Below, one piece after another: positions 1 to 8,443 of a stretch of DNA of 46,328 nt; position 1 is the stretch's first letter; each line of letters begins with the position of its first letter. Below the pieces are notes generated by a model. The model made no database searches and was not told where the DNA came from. It saw only the letters and a list, made by a program, of their open reading frames with translations. The translations under genes and the position numbers were made by a program. The stretch comes from a virus: the IMG/VR virus record IMGVR_UViG_3300009425_000025, positions 1 through 46,328 of that record; one strand, given 5' to 3'.

Positions 1-2178
<2,178 letters not shown>

Positions 2179-2193
2179 AGGAAGTACATAATT

Positions 2194-2469
2194 ATGGCAC
2201 TTAAAAAAGAAACAATAATAGACAAAATTGAAGTCATTGGTGGATTTAAGAAAATAGGAATAAGGGAAGCAACGGTTCTTTACGAAGGTACTGATGCAAG
2301 TGGTTGGACAGAGTTATCACGCTCAATGCACAAAAAGGTTTTAACTCCTGATGTAGATGTATCGAGTGAACCAACCGAAGTTCAAGATATAGCCAACCTA
2401 GTTTGGACAGATGCAATCAAAGCATCTTGGGCTAGTTATGTTGAAATAGTAAATCTTGAAAATGACTAA
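2194..2469 (+). CDS. Small protein following the tail fibre, unknown function
   Basis: A 91-residue soluble protein, preceded by an AAGGAAG ribosome binding site after the fibre stop. It has the pattern of short proteins that often sit directly behind fibre genes in aquatic phages (an N-terminal KKETIIDKIEVI strand, a central VREAT-like motif here IREATVLYEG, and a C-terminal LVWTDAIKASW segment). That resemblance is from memory and no function is established. It may be a fibre chaperone or a minor structural protein by position only. The stop codon lies inside the first of three TGACTAAG repeats. Confidence 0.7.
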   Translation: MALKKETIIDKIEVIGGFKKIGIREATVLYEGTDASGWTELSRSMHKKVLTPDVDVSSEPTEVQDIANLVWTDAIKASWASYVEIVNLEND

Positions 2470-2491
2470 GTATGACTAAGCTGTGACTAAG
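2463..2491 (+). repeat. Three phased TGACTAAG direct repeats
   Basis: TGACTAAG occurs at 2463-2470, 2473-2480 and 2484-2491, that is with 10- and 11-base periods, about one helical turn. The first copy overlaps the end of the upstream gene and the array precedes an AT-rich leader (2492-2546) in front of the oxygenase gene. The phasing fits a binding site for a multimeric DNA-binding protein, but could also be a simple local duplication. Confidence 0.6.
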
Positions 2492-2546
2492 TTGGGAATA
2501 CAATCACAATATAACATAATATAAAGGGAATTGAGGGTAAAAAATA

Positions 2547-3119
2547 ATGACAAAAACGGAAGAGAGAGAAGTAAGAGATGCAATCTTTGAAAAATACTAT
2601 ATTGTTGATGATTTATATGATGAAGTAGAGATAAAGAATATTGAAAAATCTATAGAACATATTAGTTATGCTCAGGCAGATACGGTTAGCAAGGACCCTG
2701 ATGATGATTACAGGGTATCTAGCGTTAAGTGGATACCTTTTGAAAACGACTGGATATACGACAGGATTTGGGAGCATTCCAATATTGCTAATAATGAATT
2801 ATGGGGATTTGATGTTATAGGGTTTAAAGACTCCGCACAATTTACAAAATATACAGCCCCTACAGGCAAATATGACTACCACCTAGACATAAACGGGGAA
2901 GGGATTAATCATCGCAAAATAAGCGTAATTTGCGCCTTAAACGATGGCTATAAAGGTGGGGGTGTAGAGTTCAAAACTGGTAGGGAGACTCACGCACTAG
3001 ATTTAAAAAAGGGTCAAGCTGTTTTTTTCCCGTCGTTTTTTTTACATAGGGTGTTGCCAATCACGGAAGGAGTAAGAAAGAGCTTGGTTCAATGGATTTC
3101 TGGAGAACCATATCGATGA
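2547..3119 (+). CDS. 2-oxoglutarate/Fe(II)-dependent oxygenase (prolyl 4-hydroxylase-like)
   Basis: A 190-residue protein of the double-stranded beta-helix dioxygenase family. The iron-binding triad is visible: His112-x-Asp114 in YHLDINGEG and His167 in FFLHRVLP, followed by Arg177 (EGVRKS), which normally holds 2-oxoglutarate. The GGGVEF strand between them is typical of the PiuC/P4H branch. Such enzymes hydroxylate proteins or nucleobases and are common in marine phages. The substrate here is unknown; the neighbouring fibre, rich in proline within Gly-X-Y repeats, is an obvious but unproven candidate. The gene overlaps the next tiny gene by ATGA, implying translational coupling. Confidence 0.85.
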   Translation: MTKTEEREVRDAIFEKYYIVDDLYDEVEIKNIEKSIEHISYAQADTVSKDPDDDYRVSSVKWIPFENDWIYDRIWEHSNIANNELWGFDVIGFKDSAQFTKYTAPTGKYDYHLDINGEGINHRKISVICALNDGYKGGGVEFKTGRETHALDLKKGQAVFFPSFFLHRVLPITEGVRKSLVQWISGEPYR

Positions 3120-3205
3120 GGTTTTTAAATATAATATTTATTTCTTATATTCTGTTTAGTATATTCTGTTTAGTTATGGATAAAAATAGGAAGTTACTTG
3201 AGTGA
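3116..3205 (+). CDS. 29-residue single-span membrane protein
   Basis: Starts with ATG overlapping the oxygenase stop (ATGA) and encodes MRFLNIIFISYILFSIFCLV followed by a short charged tail, so nearly the whole protein is one membrane segment. The stop lies just inside the next gene. Its place at the head of a run of tiny membrane proteins suggests a lysis-related or other envelope role. A 14-base tandem duplication lies within it and, because 14 is not a multiple of three, the reading frame depends on it. Confidence 0.45.
   Translation: MRFLNIIFISYILFSIFCLVMDKNRKLLE
3146..3173 (+). repeat. Perfect 14-bp tandem duplication
   Basis: TATATTCTGTTTAG occurs twice head to tail (3146-3159 and 3160-3173) inside the 29-residue membrane ORF. 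Removing one copy would end that ORF at about 17 residues. It looks like a recent replication slip. Confidence 0.85.
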
Positions 3206-3527
3206 ACAGCCCAAAACTGCTAGAAGTTATAGGGGGACTGTGGTTGATGATAACGCTATTGTTTCTATTAACCTTAAATGGTTGGGTCAGTTACTTGTCC
3301 TTGTTGCTATGCTCGTTTATGGTTATTGGCGCATTGAAAGCAGATTGGGTAACCTTGAAGAAGCGATGCTTACGGCAGATGTTAAGATTGGGGACCTTCT
3401 TGGTAAACACATCGTGGAGGAGACTTTACAAAGAGAGCAGCTAGAAGAGAAAGTAAGTTTTTATGAGAAAGAGTTTAACATAAACCCCCTAAGCTGGGGA
3501 AAAAGAAAAGGGAATCGAAAAAAATGA
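3198..3527 (+). CDS. Single-span membrane protein with coiled coil, possible holin or spanin-like
   Basis: A 109-residue protein starting with TTG, supported by an AGGAAG site a few bases upstream. Residues about 29-46 (LGQLLVLVAMLVYGYW) form one membrane span, followed by a charged, probably coiled-coil region (RLGNLEEAML to QREQLEEKVSFYEKEF) and a very basic C-terminus. The topology is common among phage holin-like proteins encoded beside a lysozyme, which is the basis for the tentative role. It overlaps the neighbours at both ends, consistent with one transcript. Confidence 0.65.
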   Translation: MSEQPKTARSYRGTVVDDNAIVSINLKWLGQLLVLVAMLVYGYWRIESRLGNLEEAMLTADVKIGDLLGKHIVEETLQREQLEEKVSFYEKEFNINPLSWGKRKGNRKK

Positions 3528-3769
3528 GTGAAGAAAAAAAGTATATTGACAAGTGTTCAATAAAACAAAAGGACTTTGAGAATGGCGGAAGTGTGTTAAA
3601 CTGCGCTTTTGGTATAGACGAGTTAAAGGAAATAGCGGTTGATGGTTGGGTTAATATTACTATTTGCGAAAGAAGGGAACCTTCGGAAAATGGAAAAACT
3701 CATTATGCTAAAGTAGACACATATAGGAGCAAGAAGGCAGACACTAAAAGTGATGACTTGCCTTTTTAG
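3524..3769 (+). CDS. Small protein with an SSB-like acidic C-terminal tip
   Basis: An 81-residue soluble protein overlapping the previous gene by ATGA. It has a compact beta-rich core (VDGWVNITICERRE, then HYAKVDTY) and ends DTKSDDLPF. The DDLPF tip resembles the DDIPF tail by which bacterial and phage single-stranded DNA-binding proteins recruit partners. The core shows no OB-fold signature that I can confirm, so an ssDNA-binding role is only a suggestion. It lies oddly inside the lysis-like cluster. Confidence 0.65.
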   Translation: MSEEKKYIDKCSIKQKDFENGGSVLNCAFGIDELKEIAVDGWVNITICERREPSENGKTHYAKVDTYRSKKADTKSDDLPF

Positions 3770-3778
3770 ATAGTTACT

Positions 3779-3931
3779 ATGCCTATGCCGTTTATGTGCC
3801 ACGAGTGTGATAAATACACAAGGAACAAAAACGGTATATGCAGCACCTGTTTAGATATGCTAGCACGACCAGCAGCACCAGCTAAACCAGAAAAAAAAGC
3901 TAGTGTCCCAAAGAAGGTTAAGGATGACTGA
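3779..3931 (+). CDS. 50-residue zinc-ribbon-like protein
   Basis: The frame from ATG 3779 encodes a short protein with two CxxC pairs, CHEC at residues 7-10 and CSTC at 21-24, followed by an Ala/Pro/Lys-rich tail. The spacing fits a small treble-clef or zinc ribbon. The TGA at 3929-3931 overlaps the start of the next gene. A GCTAGC palindrome lies inside. Function unknown; nucleic-acid or protein binding is typical of such mini-ribbons. Confidence 0.6.
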   Translation: MPMPFMCHECDKYTRNKNGICSTCLDMLARPAAPAKPEKKASVPKKVKDD

Positions 3932-4235
3932 ATTTCTAGAAGTATATTCAGAGGCGGGAATGATAGGGGTTGTGGGTGTTATGTTTTGTTTTATGGTATA
4001 TCAAAATGCCAAAAGAGCCGAAGAACAAGGAAAGTCCATAAATGATTTACAGATTGAAAACAGGGGTCAATCAGAGACTCTTGAGAATACTGAAAGTATG
4101 ATTATCAAATTAATTGAACGATGGAACAAGTCGGATGATACTTCCCTTAGACATAGGGAAGATATTCTTCGTGAAATTTCAGACTTAGCTGAGAAAGTAA
4201 GCTACCTGTCTGGAAGAGTAAATGGGAATAAATGA
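3924..4235 (+). CDS. BhlA/UviB-type holin-like membrane protein
   Basis: I chose ATG 3924 (MTEFLEVYSEAG) because it has an AAGG element just upstream and overlaps the previous stop; an upstream GTG at 3903 lacks support. The 103-residue protein has one N-terminal membrane span (about residues 12-26, IGVVGVMFCFMVYQ) and then a long amphipathic helix ending near SYLSGRVNGNK. One N-terminal span followed by a coiled coil is the usual plan of BhlA/UviB-like holin candidates. Function is inferred from topology and the nearby lysozyme. Confidence 0.65.
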   Translation: MTEFLEVYSEAGMIGVVGVMFCFMVYQNAKRAEEQGKSINDLQIENRGQSETLENTESMIIKLIERWNKSDDTSLRHREDILREISDLAEKVSYLSGRVNGNK

Positions 4236-4237
4236 TA

Positions 4238-4384
4238 ATGGATAGTCTAAGGGTCACAGGTATAAGCACAAGTTTGGGGCTTGCATATTGGACAGACCTA
4301 CTTTCCGGTGTTTTGATGTGTATAATGTTTGCGGTACAGATTTACTATTTGTATCTAAAAACAAAAAAGATAAAGGAGTCATAA
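4238..4384 (+). CDS. 48-residue holin-like membrane protein
   Basis: ATG 4238 follows the previous stop by three bases. The protein reads MDSLRVTGISTSLGLAYWTD, then a strongly hydrophobic span (LLSGVLMCIMFAVQIYYLYL) and a lysine-rich end. The short amphipathic N-terminal segment plus one span plus basic tail fits a small holin. The stop is immediately followed by the next ATG, with the AAGGAG site embedded in its last codons, so translation is coupled. Confidence 0.65.
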   Translation: MDSLRVTGISTSLGLAYWTDLLSGVLMCIMFAVQIYYLYLKTKKIKES

Positions 4385-4537
4385 ATGGAATGGTTAGCTG
4401 AAAATTGGGAAACGGTTCTTGTTGTTTTTTTCTGTTTAGAAAAAATAGTAAAGCTGTCCCCGTCAGACAAAGACGATATTCTTGTGGATGTTGTATTTCA
4501 AGGTTTAACTAAAATGATAAAGGGAGAAGAAAAATGA
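4385..4537 (+). CDS. 50-residue membrane-associated protein, paralogue of the next gene
   Basis: Begins directly after the preceding TAA, with AAGGAG in the preceding codons. It has an N-terminal hydrophobic helix (TVLVVFFCLEKIV) and a C-terminal half VKLSPSDKDDILVDVVFQGL. The latter matches the AKATPSKEDDKIVAKIKEAM of the following gene in motif and position, so the two appear to be diverged duplicates. Function unknown; the location suggests part of the lysis or membrane cassette. Confidence 0.6.
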   Translation: MEWLAENWETVLVVFFCLEKIVKLSPSDKDDILVDVVFQGLTKMIKGEEK

Positions 4538-4689
4538 GTTGGGCATCAAAATATGTGCAGAGACAAGTTAGAAAGAGAGGACTGAAGGGGTTTATCATTT
4601 GGGTATTAGACTTGGTTGCAAAAGCTACTCCGTCTAAAGAAGACGATAAAATTGTTGCAAAAATCAAAGAAGCAATGAAATCTTTTTAA
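4534..4689 (+). CDS. 51-residue protein, paralogue of the preceding gene
   Basis: Starts at ATG 4534, overlapping the previous stop (ATGA), behind a GGGAGAAG site. It has a basic amphipathic N-terminus (YVQRQVRKRGLKGF), a short hydrophobic stretch (IIWVLDLVAKA) and a TPSKEDDKI motif shared with its neighbour. A basic helix next to a short hydrophobic one suggests a peripheral membrane protein. No database family is recognised. Confidence 0.6.
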   Translation: MSWASKYVQRQVRKRGLKGFIIWVLDLVAKATPSKEDDKIVAKIKEAMKSF

Positions 4690-4751
4690 AGCCACCCTTA
4701 CGTTCAGCATAGTATTTGCTTGTCGTTGTTTAAATCTTTACATTAAGAGCG

Positions 4752-5237
4752 ATGAATCAGACGCAAATTAGACGAGTAATCCAAAAGGTCTTAAACAACT
4801 TAGGGTACGATTCAGAAGATGCCCTAGAAATGGTTTTCCTGACAGGGTTAGTCGAATCAAAATATAACTACTTAGAGCAGTTAGGTTCTGGACCAGCAAA
4901 GTCCTTTTTTCAAATAGAACCAAATACCTGCAAGGATATAATTGAAAACTATCTTTCCTACAAAATAACTACCCGTCAAAAAGTGACAGAAACAGCAAAG
5001 CTATATGATGGCTGGCATAAAGCTAGCACCGAACAATTAGCTTACCTGCTGGAAACAAATATCGCTTTTGCCATCTGTATGTGTAGGTTGCATTACAGGA
5101 GGGTCCCGACGGCTTTGCCGAAAAAAGGGGATGCTAGAGGGTTTGGAACATACTGGAAAAAATGGTTTAATACACATCTTGGGGCAGGAACCATTGAAAA
5201 ATTCCTAGAAGCAGAGGGTAGACGTAAAGACGAGTAA
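4752..5237 (+). CDS. Lytic transglycosylase-like endolysin
   Basis: A 161-residue protein with the lysozyme-like pattern LTGLVESKYNYLEQLGSGPAK followed by SFFQIEP. Glu35 in GLVES is the likely catalytic acid, and the GPAKSFFQIEPNTCKDI segment matches the GPArGlwQmEp signature of phage transglycosylase-like lysozymes. No signal peptide is seen, so it would need a holin from the cluster just upstream. It would cleave peptidoglycan glycan strands to release progeny. Confidence 0.75.
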   Translation: MNQTQIRRVIQKVLNNLGYDSEDALEMVFLTGLVESKYNYLEQLGSGPAKSFFQIEPNTCKDIIENYLSYKITTRQKVTETAKLYDGWHKASTEQLAYLLETNIAFAICMCRLHYRRVPTALPKKGDARGFGTYWKKWFNTHLGAGTIEKFLEAEGRRKDE

Positions 5238-5244
5238 AATCAAA

Positions 5245-6723
5245 ATGCCTAAAAAAGATGACAAATTCGGTGGCAAAACAACTTGGACACAGGAACAACG
5301 GGACGTTGCTGAAGATTTAATAGGAAAAAAACACTCGTATTCAGAAATAGCTCGTAGATTATGTGAATTATACCCTGAATACAACTTTACAGCCAACTCA
5401 GTTAGAAACCAAAAAAGGACAGGACGACTAGGTGTCAATCCAACCATTCCTCTTTCGGCTGACCGAGGCAGACACAGGAAATCAAAACCCAGACAGGAAA
5501 AAGAAGTTTTTACTGCTGAACCAAACAAAAAACCCGATTTTGAACCCGGTCACGATTTTTCATCTTTAGGTAATTATGCAATATTAGACTATCGTGGAGA
5601 GCAAAACCCGTCATCCCTAGAAGAATTATTAACTGCTTGTGATGTAGATAGGTCTATTTGGCAAGTAGAACGCTACGTTGTAAATAAGTGGGAAGTAGCT
5701 ATGAAGTTACAAGAGGCGATTGTTCACCGCCCATTGTTTCAAGTAAAGGCTTGGTTAGTGAGAGAAAAACCGATTGTTGTAGAGTTTCCGACAATTAAGC
5801 CAATAAACCCAATAAATGTACCCTCTCCAAAACCCTTAAATATGAAAACCTATGGCAGCAGGAAAGATAAGCTAGCATTAATTATACCAGACGCACAGGT
5901 GGGATTTTCTAGGAATTTCCAAACGGGAGAACTAGACCCGTTTCACGACAGGAGAGCATTGGACTTATGCTTGCAAATGGCAGAAAAGCACCAGCCTGAT
6001 GAAATCATCCTGCTGGGGGATATGCTAGACCTTCCAGAGTGGTCCGATAAGTTTATGATAAGCCCAGAGTTCTATTGGACAACTCAACCCGCAGTAAACG
6101 AACTCTATTGGTGGATAAAAGAACTAAGACAGCACACTAATAAAATGATATATATTGAGGGGAATCACGAGTTAAGAATGTCTAAGGCTGTTGTAAAAAA
6201 TATTATCGCTGCGTACAATTTAAAGCCTGCTAACGAACCTAATAAAAATAGCCTCACAGTTCCTACTCTGCTAGCACTTGATGAACTGGGTGTCGAATAT
6301 ATGGGTCCATATCCAGATGGAGAATATTGGATTAACGACAACTTGAGAGTGTCTCACGGGCAAATAGCAAGGAAGGGAGGCGGAAAAACCGCTTCAGCAA
6401 TCTTAGCAGACGCTAGGAACTCTGAGATTGTTGGACATATACACAGGCACGAAATGGCGCAGAAAACCGTTCATCCGAGAAAGGGCATTAAGACCTACGT
6501 TGCGTACTCTCCCGGAACGGTTGCTAGAATTGACGGGGTAGTCCCCGCATATCAAGCTAGAAACGATTGGCAACAAGGTATGGCTCTTGTCCATTTTGAA
6601 GATGATAATGGAAAATTTCAAATAGTACCATACAATATTCACGAAGGCGAAACAATGGCTGATGGGGTTATTATGAAATATAGAAAGTCTATAGTCAATA
6701 AGCTAAAAAAGACAATAAAATGA
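5245..6723 (+). CDS. HTH-metallophosphoesterase fusion
   Basis: A 492-residue protein in two parts. Residues about 12-65 (WTQEQRDVAEDLIGKKHSYS to NSVRNQKRTGRLG) form a Myb/HTH-like DNA-binding segment. Residues about 208-480 form a calcineurin-like phosphoesterase: Asp216 in PDAQVG, Asp259 in GDMLD, Asn307-His308 in GNHE, a VSHGQ strand, and His398/His400 in GHIHRH. The first motif is D-x-Q rather than the usual D-x-H. Known family members hydrolyse phosphodiesters, including DNA (SbcD/Mre11) and nucleotides. The DNA-binding head and the neighbouring recombination genes favour a nucleic-acid substrate, but this is inference. The gene ends in an ATGA overlap with the next. Confidence 0.85.
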   Translation: MPKKDDKFGGKTTWTQEQRDVAEDLIGKKHSYSEIARRLCELYPEYNFTANSVRNQKRTGRLGVNPTIPLSADRGRHRKSKPRQEKEVFTAEPNKKPDFEPGHDFSSLGNYAILDYRGEQNPSSLEELLTACDVDRSIWQVERYVVNKWEVAMKLQEAIVHRPLFQVKAWLVREKPIVVEFPTIKPINPINVPSPKPLNMKTYGSRKDKLALIIPDAQVGFSRNFQTGELDPFHDRRALDLCLQMAEKHQPDEIILLGDMLDLPEWSDKFMISPEFYWTTQPAVNELYWWIKELRQHTNKMIYIEGNHELRMSKAVVKNIIAAYNLKPANEPNKNSLTVPTLLALDELGVEYMGPYPDGEYWINDNLRVSHGQIARKGGGKTASAILADARNSEIVGHIHRHEMAQKTVHPRKGIKTYVAYSPGTVARIDGVVPAYQARNDWQQGMALVHFEDDNGKFQIVPYNIHEGETMADGVIMKYRKSIVNKLKKTIK

Positions 6724-7130
6724 GACATATGACAGAAGATGAAATGATTGAATCGCTAAACCAGACGACTGGTAGGGATGCTAGCAGAGTTGATTACGAC
6801 GAATACTCAAGGTATGATGCAGAGGACAAAAACTACATATACGAGGCGAAAGACAGAAAAAAGCATTTTTTAAGGACGATGATTGAGGATAAAAAGTTTA
6901 AAGCAAATAACGATTGGGGAGACCGTTTAGAAAAAGAATTTATTTATTTAGTCCACTCTAATGATAATATGTATATATTCAACGTCACCGAGCTTGTAGG
7001 TGAGGGATATAATTTTGGTTGGCACGAGAGACTATGTAAAAAAACAACCGATTTTGGTGAATCTAAGATGGAATTAAAGAAAGTCGGGTACATCCATCTA
7101 AATAAGGCGGTTCGAACATATAAAACTTGA
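6720..7130 (+). CDS. Putative PD-(D/E)XK nuclease-like protein
   Basis: A 136-residue protein. The stretch YDAEDKNYIYEAKDRKK has the D...E-x-K spacing of restriction-endonuclease-fold enzymes (Asp, about ten residues, Glu-Ala-Lys in a strand), followed by a helix (FLRTMIEDKKF) and a strand (NDNMYIFNV). That layout resembles small phage nucleases that process recombination or restriction intermediates. I cannot confirm the fold without a profile search. Translation is coupled to the phosphoesterase by ATGA; a second ATG lies at 6729. Confidence 0.5.
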   Translation: MRHMTEDEMIESLNQTTGRDASRVDYDEYSRYDAEDKNYIYEAKDRKKHFLRTMIEDKKFKANNDWGDRLEKEFIYLVHSNDNMYIFNVTELVGEGYNFGWHERLCKKTTDFGESKMELKKVGYIHLNKAVRTYKT

Positions 7131-7159
7131 CAGGCATTAACTTCTGTTGCTAACTTCTG
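7127..7159 (+). promoter_or_regulatory. Candidate promoter and direct-repeat operator
   Basis: A TTGACA at 7127-7132 is followed 18 bases later by TAACTT at 7151-7156, a weak sigma-70-like pair. TAACTTCTG occurs twice at 7138-7146 and 7151-7159, 13 bases apart, covering the spacer and -10. The repeat could be an operator for the HTH protein encoded just downstream. This is suggestive only. Confidence 0.3.
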
Positions 7160-7180
7160 CCAATCAACAGGGAGTATCAC

Positions 7181-7405
7181 TTGAAAGTAGCAGAAAAGAG
7201 CAATATTCAATATATAGAACGTATGTTAAGCGTGGACGAGGTTGCAGAAAACCTTAATTGTAGCGTATATACCGTTTATCGAAGACTAAAAAGCGGTGAA
7301 CTAGGTGGATTTAGAGATGGTGGAACTTGGAAAATCCCAACAAGCGATTATACTAGGTATGTAAGCAATAAGAAAGCGTATCAAGGTACTTATCCTTTAT
7401 TGTGA
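7181..7405 (+). CDS. Excisionase/MerR-type helix-turn-helix protein
   Basis: A 74-residue DNA-binding protein starting with TTG 7181, chosen because GGGAG precedes it; the internal ATG at 7223 has no such site. Residues about 15-60 show the winged-helix excisionase pattern: MLSVDEVAENLNCSVYTVYR, then LKSGELGGFRDGGTWKIP and a downstream DYTRYV. With no integrase in the window, a transcriptional or replication-control role is more likely than excision. The 3' end lies inside a 17-bp perfect inverted repeat that covers the next ribosome binding site. Confidence 0.8.
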   Translation: MKVAEKSNIQYIERMLSVDEVAENLNCSVYTVYRRLKSGELGGFRDGGTWKIPTSDYTRYVSNKKAYQGTYPLL

Positions 7406-7432
7406 ACGCTAGTGAACAATAAAGGATAAGTA
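7387..7432 (+). promoter_or_regulatory. 17-bp perfect hairpin hiding the ribosome binding site of the next gene
   Basis: TACTTATCCTTTATTGT (7387-7403) is exactly complementary to ACAATAAAGGATAAGTA (7416-7432), with a 12-base loop. The left arm is the last coding sequence of the HTH gene and the right arm contains AAAGGA (7421-7426), the only good ribosome binding site for ATG 7436. Ribosomes finishing the HTH gene would melt the stem, so the arrangement predicts coupled or regulated translation. There is no U-run, which argues against an intrinsic terminator. Confidence 0.8.
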
Positions 7433-7435
7433 ACT

Positions 7436-7753
7436 ATGAGACTATTGGGAAAGACTCCGATTGTATATTTAAAAAACTTGGATGTTGGAACACCCTTTCA
7501 CGTTCCAAACACAAGTCTTTACGGAACCATTATAAAGCACGGACAAATGGGGACTAGGGTCATAATGGACGGTTGTGTGAGGTATAACTCGGAAGGGAAA
7601 ACCTTATACGAAAGAAGAATAGAAACAATCGGAAACAGAACGGAGTGCATAAAAAATGAAAATAGATATACAAGTAGCCAACTTGAAACAATTACAGGAA
7701 TGGGTAACAAAAACACAGGCGTTAGCAGAGAAAATAGGACTTCCGAAGTTTAG
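7436..7753 (+). CDS. Small phage protein of unknown function
   Basis: A 105-residue protein whose first 70 residues (DVGTPFHVPNTSLYGTIIKH, then GTRVIMDG) form a small beta-rich domain seen in many aquatic phages without known function. The last 33 residues (ENRYTSSQLETITGMG to ENRTSEV) are Asn/Thr-rich and overlap the following gene by 98 bases in another frame. That tail may be an overprinted extension created by loss of an earlier stop. Translation should depend on opening the hairpin at 7387-7432. Confidence 0.65.
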   Translation: MRLLGKTPIVYLKNLDVGTPFHVPNTSLYGTIIKHGQMGTRVIMDGCVRYNSEGKTLYERRIETIGNRTECIKNENRYTSSQLETITGMGNKNTGVSRENRTSEV

Positions 7754-7916
7754 TTTCTTTTTTGGTTACTGCAACACTTGTAATAGAGGGGTACATTATC
7801 CAAAAAGGCTAGTAATCCACGACAATGGGGATAACTTTGATATAATGTGCGAATTATGCAACAATAAGCTATCACAAAAATATAACGGAGGGAACGATGG
7901 GGAGAGTCAAGGGTAG
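7656..7916 (+). CDS. Zinc-finger-like small protein
   Basis: An 86-residue protein with CNTC at about residues 39-42 and CELC at about 70-73, so a four-cysteine zinc site is likely. The N-terminal third (LKQLQEWVTKTQALAEKIG) is a helix. The start is supported by GGAG ten bases upstream. It overlaps the preceding gene by 98 bases and the following by 20, both unusually long for this genome. Function unknown; it sits in front of the recombination genes. Confidence 0.65.
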   Translation: MKIDIQVANLKQLQEWVTKTQALAEKIGLPKFSFFFGYCNTCNRGVHYPKRLVIHDNGDNFDIMCELCNNKLSQKYNGGNDGESQG

Positions 7917-8442
7917 TAAAATGTTTCAAGATGCAGAAGAGCAAGAGAGAAAGTTTCAAGAATCCTTAGACCAATACACGGACGACTTCTTCGGTGATGA
8001 CACGAGCGAAAACCTAGAAGTGGACAACAACAACGTAGAAAGAGTCCTCTATAGACACTCTAAGATTGAAAAAGACCTAAGTGAAATGGAAGAAAGAAAG
8101 GAAAGTAGTGAGAATTTCTATAACGACGAAATAGATAAAATTAAAAAACAACTAAAGTATCAAAGCCAATGTTTAAAAAGTTTCTTACAAGCAAGTAAGA
8201 AAAAAACAATGAAATTCCCAAATGGAACGATTTCTATTAGGAAATCAACTAAGCATCAGTATAACGGGGATGATGAAGTCTTACTAGATTGGTGCAAAAA
8301 ACAAGAGAGGGTTCTCACAACAACAATGACAAAACCGTCAAAATCTTTAATCATTAAATACATTAAAGAAACGGGATTTGCCCCCAATGATTGGGAAATT
8401 GAAGAGAAAGAGTCTTTTAACGTAAAAACAAAAGGAGAATAA
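7897..8442 (+). CDS. Gp157/Gam-like host nuclease inhibitor or recombination accessory protein
   Basis: A 181-residue protein with a GGAGG site. The central part (HSKIEKDLSEMEERKESSEN, then YNDEIDKIKKQLKYQSQCL) is a long coiled coil, followed by TMKFPNGTISIRKSTKHQYN and LLDWCKKQE. This coiled coil plus PNGT-xx-IRK beta unit plus helix matches the Siphovirus Gp157/Gam-like architecture. Such proteins protect phage DNA ends from RecBCD-type nucleases or assist annealing. The ERF-like gene directly downstream fits that context. The fold assignment is by recognition of the pattern, not by alignment. Confidence 0.6.
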   Translation: MGRVKGSKMFQDAEEQERKFQESLDQYTDDFFGDDTSENLEVDNNNVERVLYRHSKIEKDLSEMEERKESSENFYNDEIDKIKKQLKYQSQCLKSFLQASKKKTMKFPNGTISIRKSTKHQYNGDDEVLLDWCKKQERVLTTTMTKPSKSLIIKYIKETGFAPNDWEIEEKESFNVKTKGE

Positions 8443-8443
8443 G

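Noticed and set aside
5205-5528. Minus-strand ORF over the start of the phosphoesterase
   Set aside because: Shadow of two well-supported plus-strand genes, no ribosome binding site or family match.
7181-7405. Evidence for a temperate phage with excisionase
   Set aside because: Only an excisionase-type fold is seen; no integrase, repressor or attachment site was found, so a regulatory role is more likely.
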